From Nitrosarchaeum sp. (lineage in GTDB: Archaea; Thermoproteota; Nitrososphaeria; Nitrososphaerales; Nitrosopumilaceae), in assembly GCF_025699065.1 (NCBI RefSeq), contig NZ_JAILWF010000007.1:1-64000 (forward strand): DNA of 64,000 nt, written 5' to 3'. The notes beneath the pieces were generated by a model, which searched no databases, was not told where the DNA came from, and worked only from the letters and a program-made list of their open reading frames with translations. Positions within the stretch are counted from its first letter, which is position 1, and each line of letters opens with the position of its first letter. A program made the translations under genes and the position numbers. Shown one piece after another: positions 15,994-22,904 of the stretch.

Positions 15994-16887
15994 TTATTTT
16001 GAACTCTCAGAGACCGTTTTTGACCATTGAAGAACATCTTCAAATCTTTCAGATATTAAATCAGACTGGATTTTTGTCTTTTTTCCAACTTTTCCGCACA
16101 ATGCTAATCGAATTTTTTTTCCTAATTTTTCCTTAATTGAGTTTACAGATTCTGCAAAAAAGTGTAACCCTTCTTCAGTATTTGAAAAAACAAGAACAAT
16201 CATTATTCCAGATTTTTGTTTCCAGATTTTTCCCATGAGTTTTTGTAAATCAAGATCAAACAAGACGTTGATTGCAGACGACATATCACCTAAATGAAAA
16301 ACTCGCCATCCATCTGAATGCAGAGATGCAGATGCAGCTTCGGATAACAATTTGCTATGGGAATCAGCTGAAATAACAATTATGTTATTTTTTGGGTTTG
16401 AATCAATTGAAATTTGATTAAAAATTTGAAGTGATTTTGATATAATATTTTGTAGTAATTTTTGCTCAGTATTCCCAATTTTTCCATCATCGTATAATTT
16501 TTGAATTGATTCTACAGATGGAATTATCACTTCAGTAACAAGTTTTGGAACAGTTGCACCAGAGTTAATACAGTTTTTAATCAGTGAATAAATTTGAGTC
16601 TCCTGTACTTTGATTAATTTATCAAGAAATTGTGGTGCAACTTTAAAGTAATCATCAGGAAAAGAATAGGCCTCTTGTCCTGACTCTAAAAACCACAATG
16701 TGATATTTCCAATATTGTTTTGTCGAAGGAATCCTTCTGCAGCAAATACTTTGAGATATTTTGTCATGGTGGTTCTATTCACACCAAGTTTTTTAGAAAT
16801 TTCAACACCAGACATTCCACTTTTAGAATCCTCAAGTAGTTCAATCAACTTCTGCCTAATTTCTGAAGATTCGTATCCTTTACCCAT
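15994..16887 (-). CDS. HTH regulator with cobalamin-binding-like domain
   Basis: A 297-residue protein. Residues 5-70 are a winged helix-turn-helix (GMSGVEISKKLGVNRTTMTKYL). Residues ~90-160 look like the helical cap of B12-binding modules. Residues ~165-285 form a Rossmann-type domain (NIIVISADSHSKLLSEAASASLHSDGWRVFHLGD). The family motif DxHxxG appears as DSHSKL: Asp and His are kept but Gly is replaced, so cobalamin binding is uncertain. It could be a CarH-like or redox/light-type regulator, or have lost the cofactor. It stands alone after tRNA-Ile. Confidence 0.72.
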   Translation of the reverse strand: MGKGYESSEIRQKLIELLEDSKSGMSGVEISKKLGVNRTTMTKYLKVFAAEGFLRQNNIGNITLWFLESGQEAYSFPDDYFKVAPQFLDKLIKVQETQIYSLIKNCINSGATVPKLVTEVIIPSVESIQKLYDDGKIGNTEQKLLQNIISKSLQIFNQISIDSNPKNNIIVISADSHSKLLSEAASASLHSDGWRVFHLGDMSSAINVLFDLDLQKLMGKIWKQKSGIMIVLVFSNTEEGLHFFAESVNSIKEKLGKKIRLALCGKVGKKTKIQSDLISERFEDVLQWSKTVSESSK

Positions 16888-16963
16888 ACTGCTCCAAAGT
16901 CAAGGTATTGTATAAAGACTAATTTTCATATGAGGCTTGTAGAACGGAGATTAAAGGAAATAA

Positions 16964-17122
16964 CAAATAGATTCTGTAATATTTGACGGTTATCAAATCT
17001 ATCATAATTACGTTAGACCTCACATGGCACTAGATGGTAAGACCCCATCAGAAGCTTGTGGGATTCAAATCAATGGAGACAACAAATGGATTACAGTAAT
17101 TCAGAACGCAAACAGAAAATAA
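16964..17122 (+). pseudogene. C-terminal remnant of a DDE transposase
   Basis: An open segment of 52 codons after an in-frame stop. It translates to SVIFDGYQIYHNYVRPHMAL followed by DGKTPSEACGIQINGDNKW and a TAA at 17120. The YHNYVRPHMALDGKTPSEACG block is the usual end of integrase-core (DDE) insertion-sequence transposases. A fragment in another frame just upstream (VERRLKEITNRF) may be further debris. Nothing of the catalytic core remains, so this is a relic. An ATG at 17024 could still give a 32-residue peptide. Confidence 0.78.
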
Positions 17123-17129
17123 AGAGACT

Positions 17130-17160
17130 CACCAGAGTATGTTTCAAGATTACTCTGGTG
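17130..17160. terminator. Perfect 10-bp hairpin between convergent genes
   Basis: CACCAGAGTA (17130-17139) and TACTCTGGTG (17151-17160) are exact inverted copies with an 11-nt loop. The hairpin lies between the transposase relic and an oppositely oriented 48-codon gene. The plus-strand 3' side continues TTTATTGATT. It fits a bidirectional terminator or a trace of the insertion-sequence end. Confidence 0.55.
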
Positions 17161-17181
17161 TTTATTGATTATCTGATATAA

Positions 17182-17328
17182 TCAATTCTTTCGTAATCTG
17201 TGAACTATCTCCATAGGTTTCATTAACTGTTTTTTCTTTTCTACAGCTTCGTGAACCTCTGCAAGTAGTTGGGCTAGTTCCTTAATCAGTAGTTCTTCCA
17301 TTTCCTTTTCGATTTTGCTTTGAGTCAT
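17182..17328 (-). CDS. 48-residue charged helical protein
   Basis: ATG at 17328 and TGA at 17182. The peptide (MTQSKIEKEMEELLIKELAQ onwards, ending VHRLRKN) is almost wholly charged and leucine-spaced, which predicts a single long helix or coiled coil. It sits in a 640-base gap otherwise holding only the transposase relic and a repeat-bearing promoter. No family recognised. The codon pattern supports coding. Confidence 0.5.
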   Translation of the reverse strand: MTQSKIEKEMEELLIKELAQLLAEVHEAVEKKKQLMKPMEIVHRLRKN

Positions 17329-17424
17329 CTAAAAATTCTCAAAAATCCTAATTAATTAATTTTTTGAAAAATCCGTATGAGTGTAATATTTTATTACATA
17401 TTTTTTATGCGTAAATTATTCTAT

Positions 17425-17469
17425 CAACCGAGGGGTAACAGGAAGAAAATCCAACCGAGAAGGTAACAG
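17425..17469 (+). promoter_or_regulatory. Two direct repeats upstream of a Zn-motif gene
   Basis: CAACCGAGGGGTAACAG (17425-17441) and CAACCGAGAAGGTAACAG (17452-17469) are near-identical and 27 bases apart. A TATA-like CTTATATAG lies at 17484-17492 and the start codon at 17530. The spacing, close to but not exactly two or three helical turns, and the position just upstream of the TATA box suggest an activator or repressor site. No factor can be named. Confidence 0.5.
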
Positions 17470-17529
17470 TACCCATAAAATAAAATCTTATATAGTCCGG
17501 TACTTTAATGTACGGTAAGGAAAAGTAAA

Positions 17530-17916
17530 TTGCCGAAAGCTGGATTCAAATCAATAACTGTATCTGAAACCGTCTACGATAAATTCCAAGATGTTTATCA
17601 GAAAAATAAAGACAACCTTGCAATGAAAGGCGTTAACAGTTTTTCAGGTTATGTAACTTACATGTTAGAGGAGATGATGCAAAAAGACAAAACATTTGCA
17701 AGATATGCTCCAAAGATTGAGAAGATTTCAATTGATGATGATCGTGTTATACTAAAAGACAATATCAAAAACAGAATAGCTGAAGTTGCAGTACAAAAAG
17801 GAGAATTGTTTTGTCAGCTTTGCGAAGAGAAAGATTGTGTTCATATTGGATTTGTATTTTCACTTCCAGACGTTTATGAAATTTTGAATTCTAGAGGAAT
17901 TAGACATCCAAAATAA
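17530..17916 (+). CDS. Hypothetical protein with Cys/His metal motif
   Basis: A 128-residue protein starting at TTG (17530), about 40 bases downstream of the TATA-like box. The N-terminal half (KSITVSETVYDKFQDVYQKN, SGYVTYMLEEMM) resembles a ribbon-helix-helix-type DNA-binding segment. The C-terminal half has LFCQLCEEKDCVHIGF, a C-x2-C-x4-C-x-H cluster that should bind zinc. The combination suggests a small regulator. No family named with certainty. Confidence 0.7.
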   Translation: MPKAGFKSITVSETVYDKFQDVYQKNKDNLAMKGVNSFSGYVTYMLEEMMQKDKTFARYAPKIEKISIDDDRVILKDNIKNRIAEVAVQKGELFCQLCEEKDCVHIGFVFSLPDVYEILNSRGIRHPK

Positions 17917-17969
17917 ATTAGCAGTGGAGGAGGTGGGATTTGAACCCACGAACTCCTGAGAGACAGGAT

Positions 17970-17985
17970 CACCCATTTTTATGAT
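17970..17985 (-). other. Anticodon-loop intron of tRNA-Leu (37/38)
   Basis: A 16-nt insert after G37 of loop CTTAAGA. It begins ATCATAAAAA and ends TGGGTG. This is near the short end of functional archaeal introns. The weak 4-bp helix (C-G, two U-G, A-U) makes the exact boundary less sure than that of the D-arm intron. Confidence 0.72.
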
Positions 17986-17999
17986 CTTAAGTCCTGCAT

Positions 18000-18021
18000 G
18001 TCCAAAAGCACTATGTGCTTA
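18000..18021 (-). other. D-arm intron of tRNA-Leu (23/24)
   Basis: A 22-nt insert with a perfect 6-bp hairpin (AAGCAC/GTGCTT, loop ATA). Cutting after the second base of bulges AGT and ACA releases it and leaves D stem ATC/GAT. A D-arm intron is a non-canonical location, known from crenarchaeal and thaumarchaeal tRNAs. Confidence 0.82.
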
Positions 18022-18138
18022 CTTTGGCCAGGCTTGATTACTCCTCCAAAAAGGTAGAATTTTGTGTGAAATTTAACAGTTTAGAGTGTTTTGAGACATA
18101 ATCAAGAATTATAAGGATTTTCAAACGCTGAAATTTGT

Positions 18139-18212
18139 GCTTCGATAGCTCAGCCTGGTAGAGCGTTACCTTGGTAAGGTAAAGGTCGCGGGTTCAGATC
18201 CCGTTCGGAGCT
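18139..18212 (+). tRNA. tRNA-Thr (GGT)
   Basis: A 74-nt cloverleaf with acceptor GCTTCGA paired with TCGGAGC, one U-G pair, discriminator T. Anticodon stem TTACC/GGTAA encloses loop TTGGTAA with anticodon GGT. The T arm is CGGG-TTCAGAT-CCCG. No intron. The methylase gene on the other strand ends two bases away. Confidence 0.94.
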
Positions 18213-18213
18213 T

Positions 18214-19074
18214 TCAATAATTTTTTATTAAAAGTTCAAAATGGCCAGTTCTTTTTTTAGAGTTTGAATTAATGGATCGGTTTGCTTCTATCCTAGTGAT
18301 TTTCCATGGTTTTTTTGCAAAGATATCAGATACTTCCTTAGAGTCAGAATTGGACAATAATACATGACATTCTTTAGAATCTAATTTCAAACAAAGTTCA
18401 GATAGTCTAGTAAGGTCATCATATGTAAAATCTTTTGTAGTGTAACTCGTGAAATTTGCAGTAGAGCTTACTGGTTGATATGGAGGATCAAAATATACCA
18501 GATCCCCTTTTTTTGCATCTCTTAGAACTGACTCAAAATCTCTACATTTGATTGAGATTCTATTTGTCTGCAAGATGTTGCTTACAACACGAAGATTTTC
18601 TTCATTTACTATGTTTGGGTTTGTGTATTTTCCTAATGGAACATTAAATTTTCCTTTACTATTTACTCGGTAAAGCCCATTAAAGCAAGTTCTATTCAAG
18701 AAAATTAATCGAGATGTTTTTTCAACTTCATTTCTAGGATTGCTTTCTCTTACAGAATAATAGTATGATTTGGAATCTTTTTGATAATTTTTTTCGTGAC
18801 TTTTCAGAGATGAAATTAATGCATCAATTCTATCTCTAATTGTTGTATATGCCAATACAAGATCAGAATTTAGATCAGAGATACTACATTTTTGACCATT
18901 TTTATCAGTAAGAATATGAAAAAGTAAAGCACCTCCACCAAGAAATGGTTCATAATACGTACCAAAAGCATTGGGAAGATTTTGATGCAATATTGGAATT
19001 AACTGTCTTTTTCCTCCGGCCCATTTTACAAATGGTTTCGGAGTAACAAAAATCTGTTCATATTGTTGCTTCAC
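18214..19074 (-). CDS. dam: Orphan Dam-type adenine-N6 DNA methyltransferase
   Basis: A 286-residue class D12 (Dam/DpnM) methylase that transfers a methyl group from SAM to adenine in DNA. Motif I is FVKWAGGKRQL near residue 15, followed by YYEPFLGGGALLFH. The catalytic motif DPPY lies in YFDPPYQPVSSTANFTSYT. The family usually targets GATC; this is inferred, not shown. No restriction endonuclease lies beside it. It begins about 140 bases from the end of amoA on the same strand. Likely role: mismatch repair or gene-regulatory marking rather than host defence. Confidence 0.92.
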   Translation of the reverse strand: MKQQYEQIFVTPKPFVKWAGGKRQLIPILHQNLPNAFGTYYEPFLGGGALLFHILTDKNGQKCSISDLNSDLVLAYTTIRDRIDALISSLKSHEKNYQKDSKSYYYSVRESNPRNEVEKTSRLIFLNRTCFNGLYRVNSKGKFNVPLGKYTNPNIVNEENLRVVSNILQTNRISIKCRDFESVLRDAKKGDLVYFDPPYQPVSSTANFTSYTTKDFTYDDLTRLSELCLKLDSKECHVLLSNSDSKEVSDIFAKKPWKITRIEANRSINSNSKKRTGHFELLIKNY

Positions 19075-19216
19075 ATGATATCATCACAATAACGCATATT
19101 GTCAAAAGAGACAACAAAAGATCACAATATGTACAATATTTTTTAATCAAATTCTAAAATCATGTATAGAATACTCTAAACTAAAATAATAAAATGAAAA
19201 GGAAAGGGTTGAAGTT

Positions 19217-19867
19217 TTAGTCCCACTTTGACCAAGCGGCCATCCATCTGTATGTCCAAGTATTCAGCTTACAACCCAATGCTGTAAACGTAACTGACAA
19301 TACTGCACCAGCACCTGCACCCAGTGCTACTGGACTGTTATAGAATTTACCTACTTGAGGCTCTATTGGTGTCATGTATGGTGGCAATGTTGGTCTTGGA
19401 TATTTGAATGCCGTTTCTAGTGGGTCTGCTACTGTTATCAGGTTTACCATGTTGAATAATGGTAAAGACATTCCTACAAGTACGCCGCCAAACAGTATCA
19501 ATGAATGTTTGTTCTTCTTTGTAGCCCAATATGCCAAATCAAGCAACATTGCTGATGGCAACCAAACTGGTGTTACAATGAAGTCATATGGATAACCTAG
19601 AGCAAACCATGCACCTTTTGCTATCCATGTGTATACTGTCATAATTAGGGCGTAATACGTCGCTGTTCCTGGAACGCCTGTAAACGTTAGGTAATATGTT
19701 GCACCTACGCAAAGCATCAAAGTTTGCGATATTGAAAATACCGTAAACGATGTCCAAGCCCAGTCAGTATAGAAAATGTAGTCTCCTGCATTAATTGTTA
19801 ACAGTGTAGAGTTAACTGCAACTACTACTATGAACAAGTAGTGAGTACATCGTCTTAGCCAGACCAT
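19217..19867 (-). CDS. amoA: Ammonia monooxygenase subunit A
   Basis: Integral membrane subunit of AMO, which oxidises ammonia to hydroxylamine. The 216 residues from ATG 19867 (start MVWLRRCTHYLF) match the known archaeal length; an ATG two codons upstream is less likely. Several hydrophobic spans are seen (HYLFIVVVAVNSTLLTINAG, ISQTLMLCVGATYYLTF, SLILFGGVLVGMSLPLF, ALGAGAGAVLSVTFTALG). A TATA box 28 bases upstream suggests leaderless mRNA. It lies downstream of amoX and amoC on the same strand, each with its own promoter. Confidence 0.98.
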   Translation of the reverse strand: MVWLRRCTHYLFIVVVAVNSTLLTINAGDYIFYTDWAWTSFTVFSISQTLMLCVGATYYLTFTGVPGTATYYALIMTVYTWIAKGAWFALGYPYDFIVTPVWLPSAMLLDLAYWATKKNKHSLILFGGVLVGMSLPLFNMVNLITVADPLETAFKYPRPTLPPYMTPIEPQVGKFYNSPVALGAGAGAVLSVTFTALGCKLNTWTYRWMAAWSKWD

Positions 19868-19889
19868 TATCAAGTAGAATAAACGGTCA

Positions 19890-19899
19890 GTATATAAAA
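19890..19899 (-). promoter_or_regulatory. amoA TATA box
   Basis: TTTTATATAC on the minus strand, centred about 28 bases before the amoA ATG at 19867. That is the usual TATA-to-TSS distance, so transcription should begin at or within a few bases of the start codon. Confidence 0.7.
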
Positions 19900-19969
19900 T
19901 TTTAGAGTGTGGTGGAGATCGTTAATTTTTTTAAAATAAAGTAAAAAGAAGAACTGAAGGATTTTCCTT

Positions 19970-20332
19970 CTAATGTCCAACAAATAGTACTATAAGTACA
20001 GTACCCACAGCGGTTGCGGCTAGAGTTGCAGCAACTATTCCATTGCTGTTCTTCTTAGAGCCCTCTTCCATAACTTTAACACAGAAGAGATAACCGATTG
20101 CTTCGATAATTGTTAGAACGATGAACGCATAGTGACCACTGCTTGTTGGATATGCCCATGGATAATAGAAGTATCCTGCTGCAGTACCACCAAAAGTTGC
20201 TAACCAAGCTGCGATGTAAGATATGGTGATCATACCTGTCATATTTTCGACACGTCGACCAATCATTTTTTCTACATCGGAACTAGATGCGCCACCTGCG
20301 CCACTTGAACCAAATCCTTTCGGAAGAGTCAT
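19970..20332 (-). CDS. amoX: AmoX, AMO-associated membrane protein
   Basis: A 120-residue membrane protein lying between amoA and amoC, the position of the AOA-specific amoX. The N-terminus is Gly/Ser-rich (GFGSSGAGGASSS). Three hydrophobic spans follow (ISYIAAWLATFGGTAAGYFY, YAFIVLTIIEAIGYLFCV, GIVAATLAATAVGTVLIVLF). It has been reported as a subunit of archaeal AMO; its catalytic contribution is unknown. A TATA box (20356-20365) lies 29 bases before its ATG. Confidence 0.95.
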   Translation of the reverse strand: MTLPKGFGSSGAGGASSSDVEKMIGRRVENMTGMITISYIAAWLATFGGTAAGYFYYPWAYPTSSGHYAFIVLTIIEAIGYLFCVKVMEEGSKKNSNGIVAATLAATAVGTVLIVLFVGH

Positions 20333-20355
20333 TCTGGAATTATACTAATCAGAAT

Positions 20356-20365
20356 CCTTTTAAAT
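20356..20365 (-). promoter_or_regulatory. amoX TATA box
   Basis: ATTTAAAAGG on the minus strand, about 29 bases before the amoX ATG at 20332, consistent with a leaderless transcript of its own. Confidence 0.65.
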
Positions 20366-20448
20366 CTTTCTTAAATGTGAGACCCAGTACGATCTTCGTG
20401 ATATTGAAAAGAAGAAAAAGAGAAAAAATGTGCTAATGCACTTTGTGT

Positions 20449-21012
20449 CTATGGAATTGCTCTGCTGTACAATTTGCCTTCTAAAGCCATCTTGTACATC
20501 TCTGCAACGTACGGATTCTCACCTGGAGTTTCTGCACCTAATTCTACGAGTCGAGCATATACTCTAACTACGTATGCTAGTGCACCCATGAATGCTACTA
20601 CGACACCCATGTTAAACATCCAATGATTTGGTACTGCAAAGATTTCTTCTACAAACCAGAAGTGCCACATCTCATTGACTCCAATTGTAAACATGGTTGC
20701 AAGGTAACCAAGAATGGTCATCTTCAATCCAGTGTTAATTGAATTATTTGGACCTCTGAGTACTGGTACTTTTCTATCATAGATTGCTGCTGCTGCCCAT
20801 CCAAGTGGTAATGTGATGAAGTGGGAGTATAGCCACCAGTGTGCTGGTGTAAATGCACTATCTCTGATAGAGGTTTGATGTAAAGAACCATCAACGAAGT
20901 TATCTACTTCGACTGATGCTGCAGTGGATCCCATAGCAATGACGATGAGCCAGATTTTCTTTAGTCTCTGAATCTCAACTTCTTTTGGGATTAATGCGGG
21001 CATCTGTGCCAT
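20449..21012 (-). CDS. amoC: Ammonia monooxygenase subunit C
   Basis: A 187-residue membrane subunit of AMO. The hydrophobic spans include KIWLIVIAMGSTAASVEVD, WWLYSHFITLPLGWAAAAIY, MTILGYLATMFTIGVNEMWH and MFNMGVVVAFMGALAYVVRV. The acidic/His residues in NEMWHFWFVEE and PNHWMF are in the place of the copper-binding set proposed as the active site in the CuMMO family. It is divergent from amoB, 253 bases away. A TATA box (21034-21042) 26 bases upstream points to a leaderless mRNA. Confidence 0.98.
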   Translation of the reverse strand: MAQMPALIPKEVEIQRLKKIWLIVIAMGSTAASVEVDNFVDGSLHQTSIRDSAFTPAHWWLYSHFITLPLGWAAAAIYDRKVPVLRGPNNSINTGLKMTILGYLATMFTIGVNEMWHFWFVEEIFAVPNHWMFNMGVVVAFMGALAYVVRVYARLVELGAETPGENPYVAEMYKMALEGKLYSRAIP

Positions 21013-21033
21013 GTTGACTTTAGTGTTAATTCT

Positions 21034-21042
21034 GGATATAAA
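21034..21042 (-). promoter_or_regulatory. amoC TATA box
   Basis: TTTATATCC on the minus strand, centred about 26 bases before the amoC ATG at 21012. Together with the amoB box at 21222-21232 it forms a divergent promoter pair. Confidence 0.7.
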
Positions 21043-21221
21043 GCAAAGGTTTTGAAATTATAATATTTTATCAGAATTTTGATCAATGAAACAATAAATT
21101 ATTGGAATTTTTCATATAAAATTCAAGATATTTTGAAATAATTATACTTAATTTTTGTTAATTTTAATGTTAATCATCGATGATGATCATCATTACGAAG
21201 TATCGATCCTCGTTATCAAGG

Positions 21222-21232
21222 TAAAATATATA
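21222..21232 (+). promoter_or_regulatory. amoB TATA box
   Basis: TAAAATATATA at 21222-21232. Transcription would start near 21255 and leave about 11 bases before the ATG at 21266, including TTAGGACT, a weak ribosome-binding site. The box lies inside the longest open frame and so argues against an upstream start. Confidence 0.7.
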
Positions 21233-21265
21233 ACAATGTGTATTATCATTCTGAATATTAGGACT

Positions 21266-21835
21266 ATGGTCGAAAAAAAGATTTTCGTATTAGGACTCGC
21301 TGCTGTACTTGCATTAGGTACACTTGGTTTCAACTGGGTTGAATCCATAATTCCAACTGCAGATGCACACGGTGTCCAAGCACAACTTCAGAGTCGTTTC
21401 ATCAGAATCGAAGATGAAACCTTCAATAGACAATCACTACAAACTGGAGAAACTTTGACTGTTCAAGGTACTTTAGTTAGTCTTGTAGAAAGAGACCTTA
21501 GAGGATGGATTTCCATTTTCTCAGAATCTACTAACGCAGGTAACAGATGGGAGATGTTAGCAAGAGACCCACCAGGAAACGTCTTTGACATTCCAGGTAA
21601 CGCTGTTGTTGAATATTCATTATCTGCAAAAGCACTTGAAGCTGGTGTATATCACGTACACACACAACTCAACGTAGCTAAAGTAGGTCCAGGTCTAGGT
21701 CCAGGTCAAACAGTAGTTGTTGAAGGAGAACCAATTATCAAACCAATTCCATATACCAACATCGCATATCAATCAATTATCATTGGTGTTGGCTATGTAA
21801 TCACGTTTGCAACACGACCCTGGCAAGTTATCTAA
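21266..21835 (+). CDS. amoB: Ammonia monooxygenase subunit B
   Basis: The extracytoplasmic copper subunit of AMO. From ATG 21266 it has 189 residues, as in other archaeal AmoB. The leader (MVEKKIFVLGLAAVLALGTL) ends at TADA-H, so cleavage exposes His35 as the new N-terminus. With His130 and His132 (YHVHTQLN) it reproduces the Cu-B ligand set of the PmoB family. One span near the C-terminus (SIIIGVGYVITFATRP) anchors it. Archaeal AmoB lacks the second cupredoxin domain of bacterial AmoB. A longer frame beginning at 21155 contains the promoter and is rejected. Confidence 0.98.
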   Translation: MVEKKIFVLGLAAVLALGTLGFNWVESIIPTADAHGVQAQLQSRFIRIEDETFNRQSLQTGETLTVQGTLVSLVERDLRGWISIFSESTNAGNRWEMLARDPPGNVFDIPGNAVVEYSLSAKALEAGVYHVHTQLNVAKVGPGLGPGQTVVVEGEPIIKPIPYTNIAYQSIIIGVGYVITFATRPWQVI

Positions 21836-21930
21836 GCCACCCACTTTTCCTTTTCATTTTATAGATATTCATTACGATTATAGTATTACAATCAACCAAG
21901 TTTTATCTGTAAGAAAAAAATAGAAAGGAT

Positions 21931-22245
21931 ATGTTAAGTTTTAAAATAAAAAAATTAGATATCTTTCAAAGTTATTTTTTTGGAGATGTTGAGTTTCGTA
22001 ATGATAATTATAAAATAAACATACAAAATCAGAAAAGAGGAAAAGTACTCAAATTACCTTTTGGGATTAATTCAAAAAAAGAAAAGATGATAGTAAGAAT
22101 GACAGGATCAAAAGATCTGTTTGTTGAAGATTATTTGCCGTATTACGGTCAATCAGAATGGCTCGAAATTGATTCAGATGAAATTACTTATTTTCTGGCA
22201 GACCACCAAGACCAGTTTGACACTATTGAGATAATGGACACTTAA
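21931..22245 (+). CDS. Hypothetical protein between amoB and small membrane genes
   Basis: A 104-residue soluble basic protein with beta-type alternation (DNYKINIQNQKRGKVLKLPF) and an acidic end (SDEITYFLADHQDQFDTIEI). No signal peptide, cysteines or membrane span. It lies 95 bases after amoB in the same direction. The position beside amo suggests conservation in the cluster but not a role. Family not recognised. Confidence 0.62.
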   Translation: MLSFKIKKLDIFQSYFFGDVEFRNDNYKINIQNQKRGKVLKLPFGINSKKEKMIVRMTGSKDLFVEDYLPYYGQSEWLEIDSDEITYFLADHQDQFDTIEIMDT

Positions 22246-22283
22246 CAGAAGGACTTTAAATAATCCTCAAAAAAATCACATAT

Positions 22284-22808
22284 ATGATTTGGCCAGGAAC
22301 CGGGGATCCGTATAAGAGAAAAAAGACATTACAGTTTTTGGCTTTAAGTGCAGGAGTAGGAGCTGTTGCGGTTTTAATTACAATTCTAGTTGTAAATCCA
22401 TTTATCGGAGAACAACCACGTAGTGCATGTATCAACGATATCCAGAGAAATTGGAAGATATCATTTACTGTAGAGATTTATGTCGATAATCAAAAAGCAG
22501 ACATACCAGCTAATGTTGGTTTCATGGAAGGTGGATGCCAAAGAGCAATTTACACACTAAGTGATGATGGAACGGCATATGCAGAATGGAAAGAAGATCC
22601 TAATTTTGAGATTGGACACTTTTTATGGATTTTCAAATTTCCACTAAGAGACATGGATGAATCAAAATCTGTGATATATGTCAATGATAGGATTTCAGAA
22701 AATTTTATCAAGACGCCATTGCAAGACGGATATCATTACAAGGCGATGTTTACCTCAAAAGCATACGATGAGGCAAAGGATACAGACTTCCTGCCTCCTC
22801 AGAACTAA
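22284..22808 (+). CDS. Membrane-anchored extracytoplasmic protein near amo
   Basis: A 174-residue protein with a basic cytoplasmic start (MIWPGTGDPYKRKKTLQF), one anchor span (residues ~17-40, LALSAGVGAVAVLITILVV) and a soluble outer domain. That domain has two cysteines (RSACIND and GGCQRA) that could form a disulfide, and beta-type segments (KISFTVEIYVDNQKADIP). The topology puts it on the same side as the AmoB copper domain. The gene is conserved in position by inference only. Function unknown. Confidence 0.65.
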   Translation: MIWPGTGDPYKRKKTLQFLALSAGVGAVAVLITILVVNPFIGEQPRSACINDIQRNWKISFTVEIYVDNQKADIPANVGFMEGGCQRAIYTLSDDGTAYAEWKEDPNFEIGHFLWIFKFPLRDMDESKSVIYVNDRISENFIKTPLQDGYHYKAMFTSKAYDEAKDTDFLPPQN

Positions 22809-22904
22809 GTCATAGAAAATTTTCAAATCAGACTTTAGAAAAAAACTTGAATAAACAGGTTTATTCAGAATTATAAAAATAATGAAAAGAGGAAAGGAGT
22901 TATT

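Larger units (their letters stand above)
17925..18047 (-). tRNA. tRNA-Leu (TAA) with two predicted introns
   Basis: Reading from 18047: acceptor GGAGGAG pairs with CTCCTCC, discriminator A, with a class II variable arm. Removing 18021-18000 (22 nt) restores D stem ATC/GAT at position 23/24. Removing 17985-17970 (16 nt) restores anticodon arm CAGGA-CTTAAGA-TCCTG, anticodon TAA. Intron 1 fits a bulge-helix-bulge: hairpin AAGCAC-ATA-GTGCTT, bulge AGT, 4-bp helix CCAA/TTGG, bulge ACA. Intron 2 is at canonical 37/38 with helix CTTA/TGGG (wobble pairs) and bulges AGA and TGA. The mature length is 85 nt. Confidence 0.9.

Noticed and set aside
18139..19074. A restriction-modification system
   Set aside because: Only the methylase is present; flanking genes are tRNA-Thr, amoA and no endonuclease.
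21155..21265. A 37-codon longer N-terminus for amoB
   Set aside because: The extension contains the TATA box and would put a non-signal sequence before the leader peptide. The start at 21266 gives the usual length and exposes His35.
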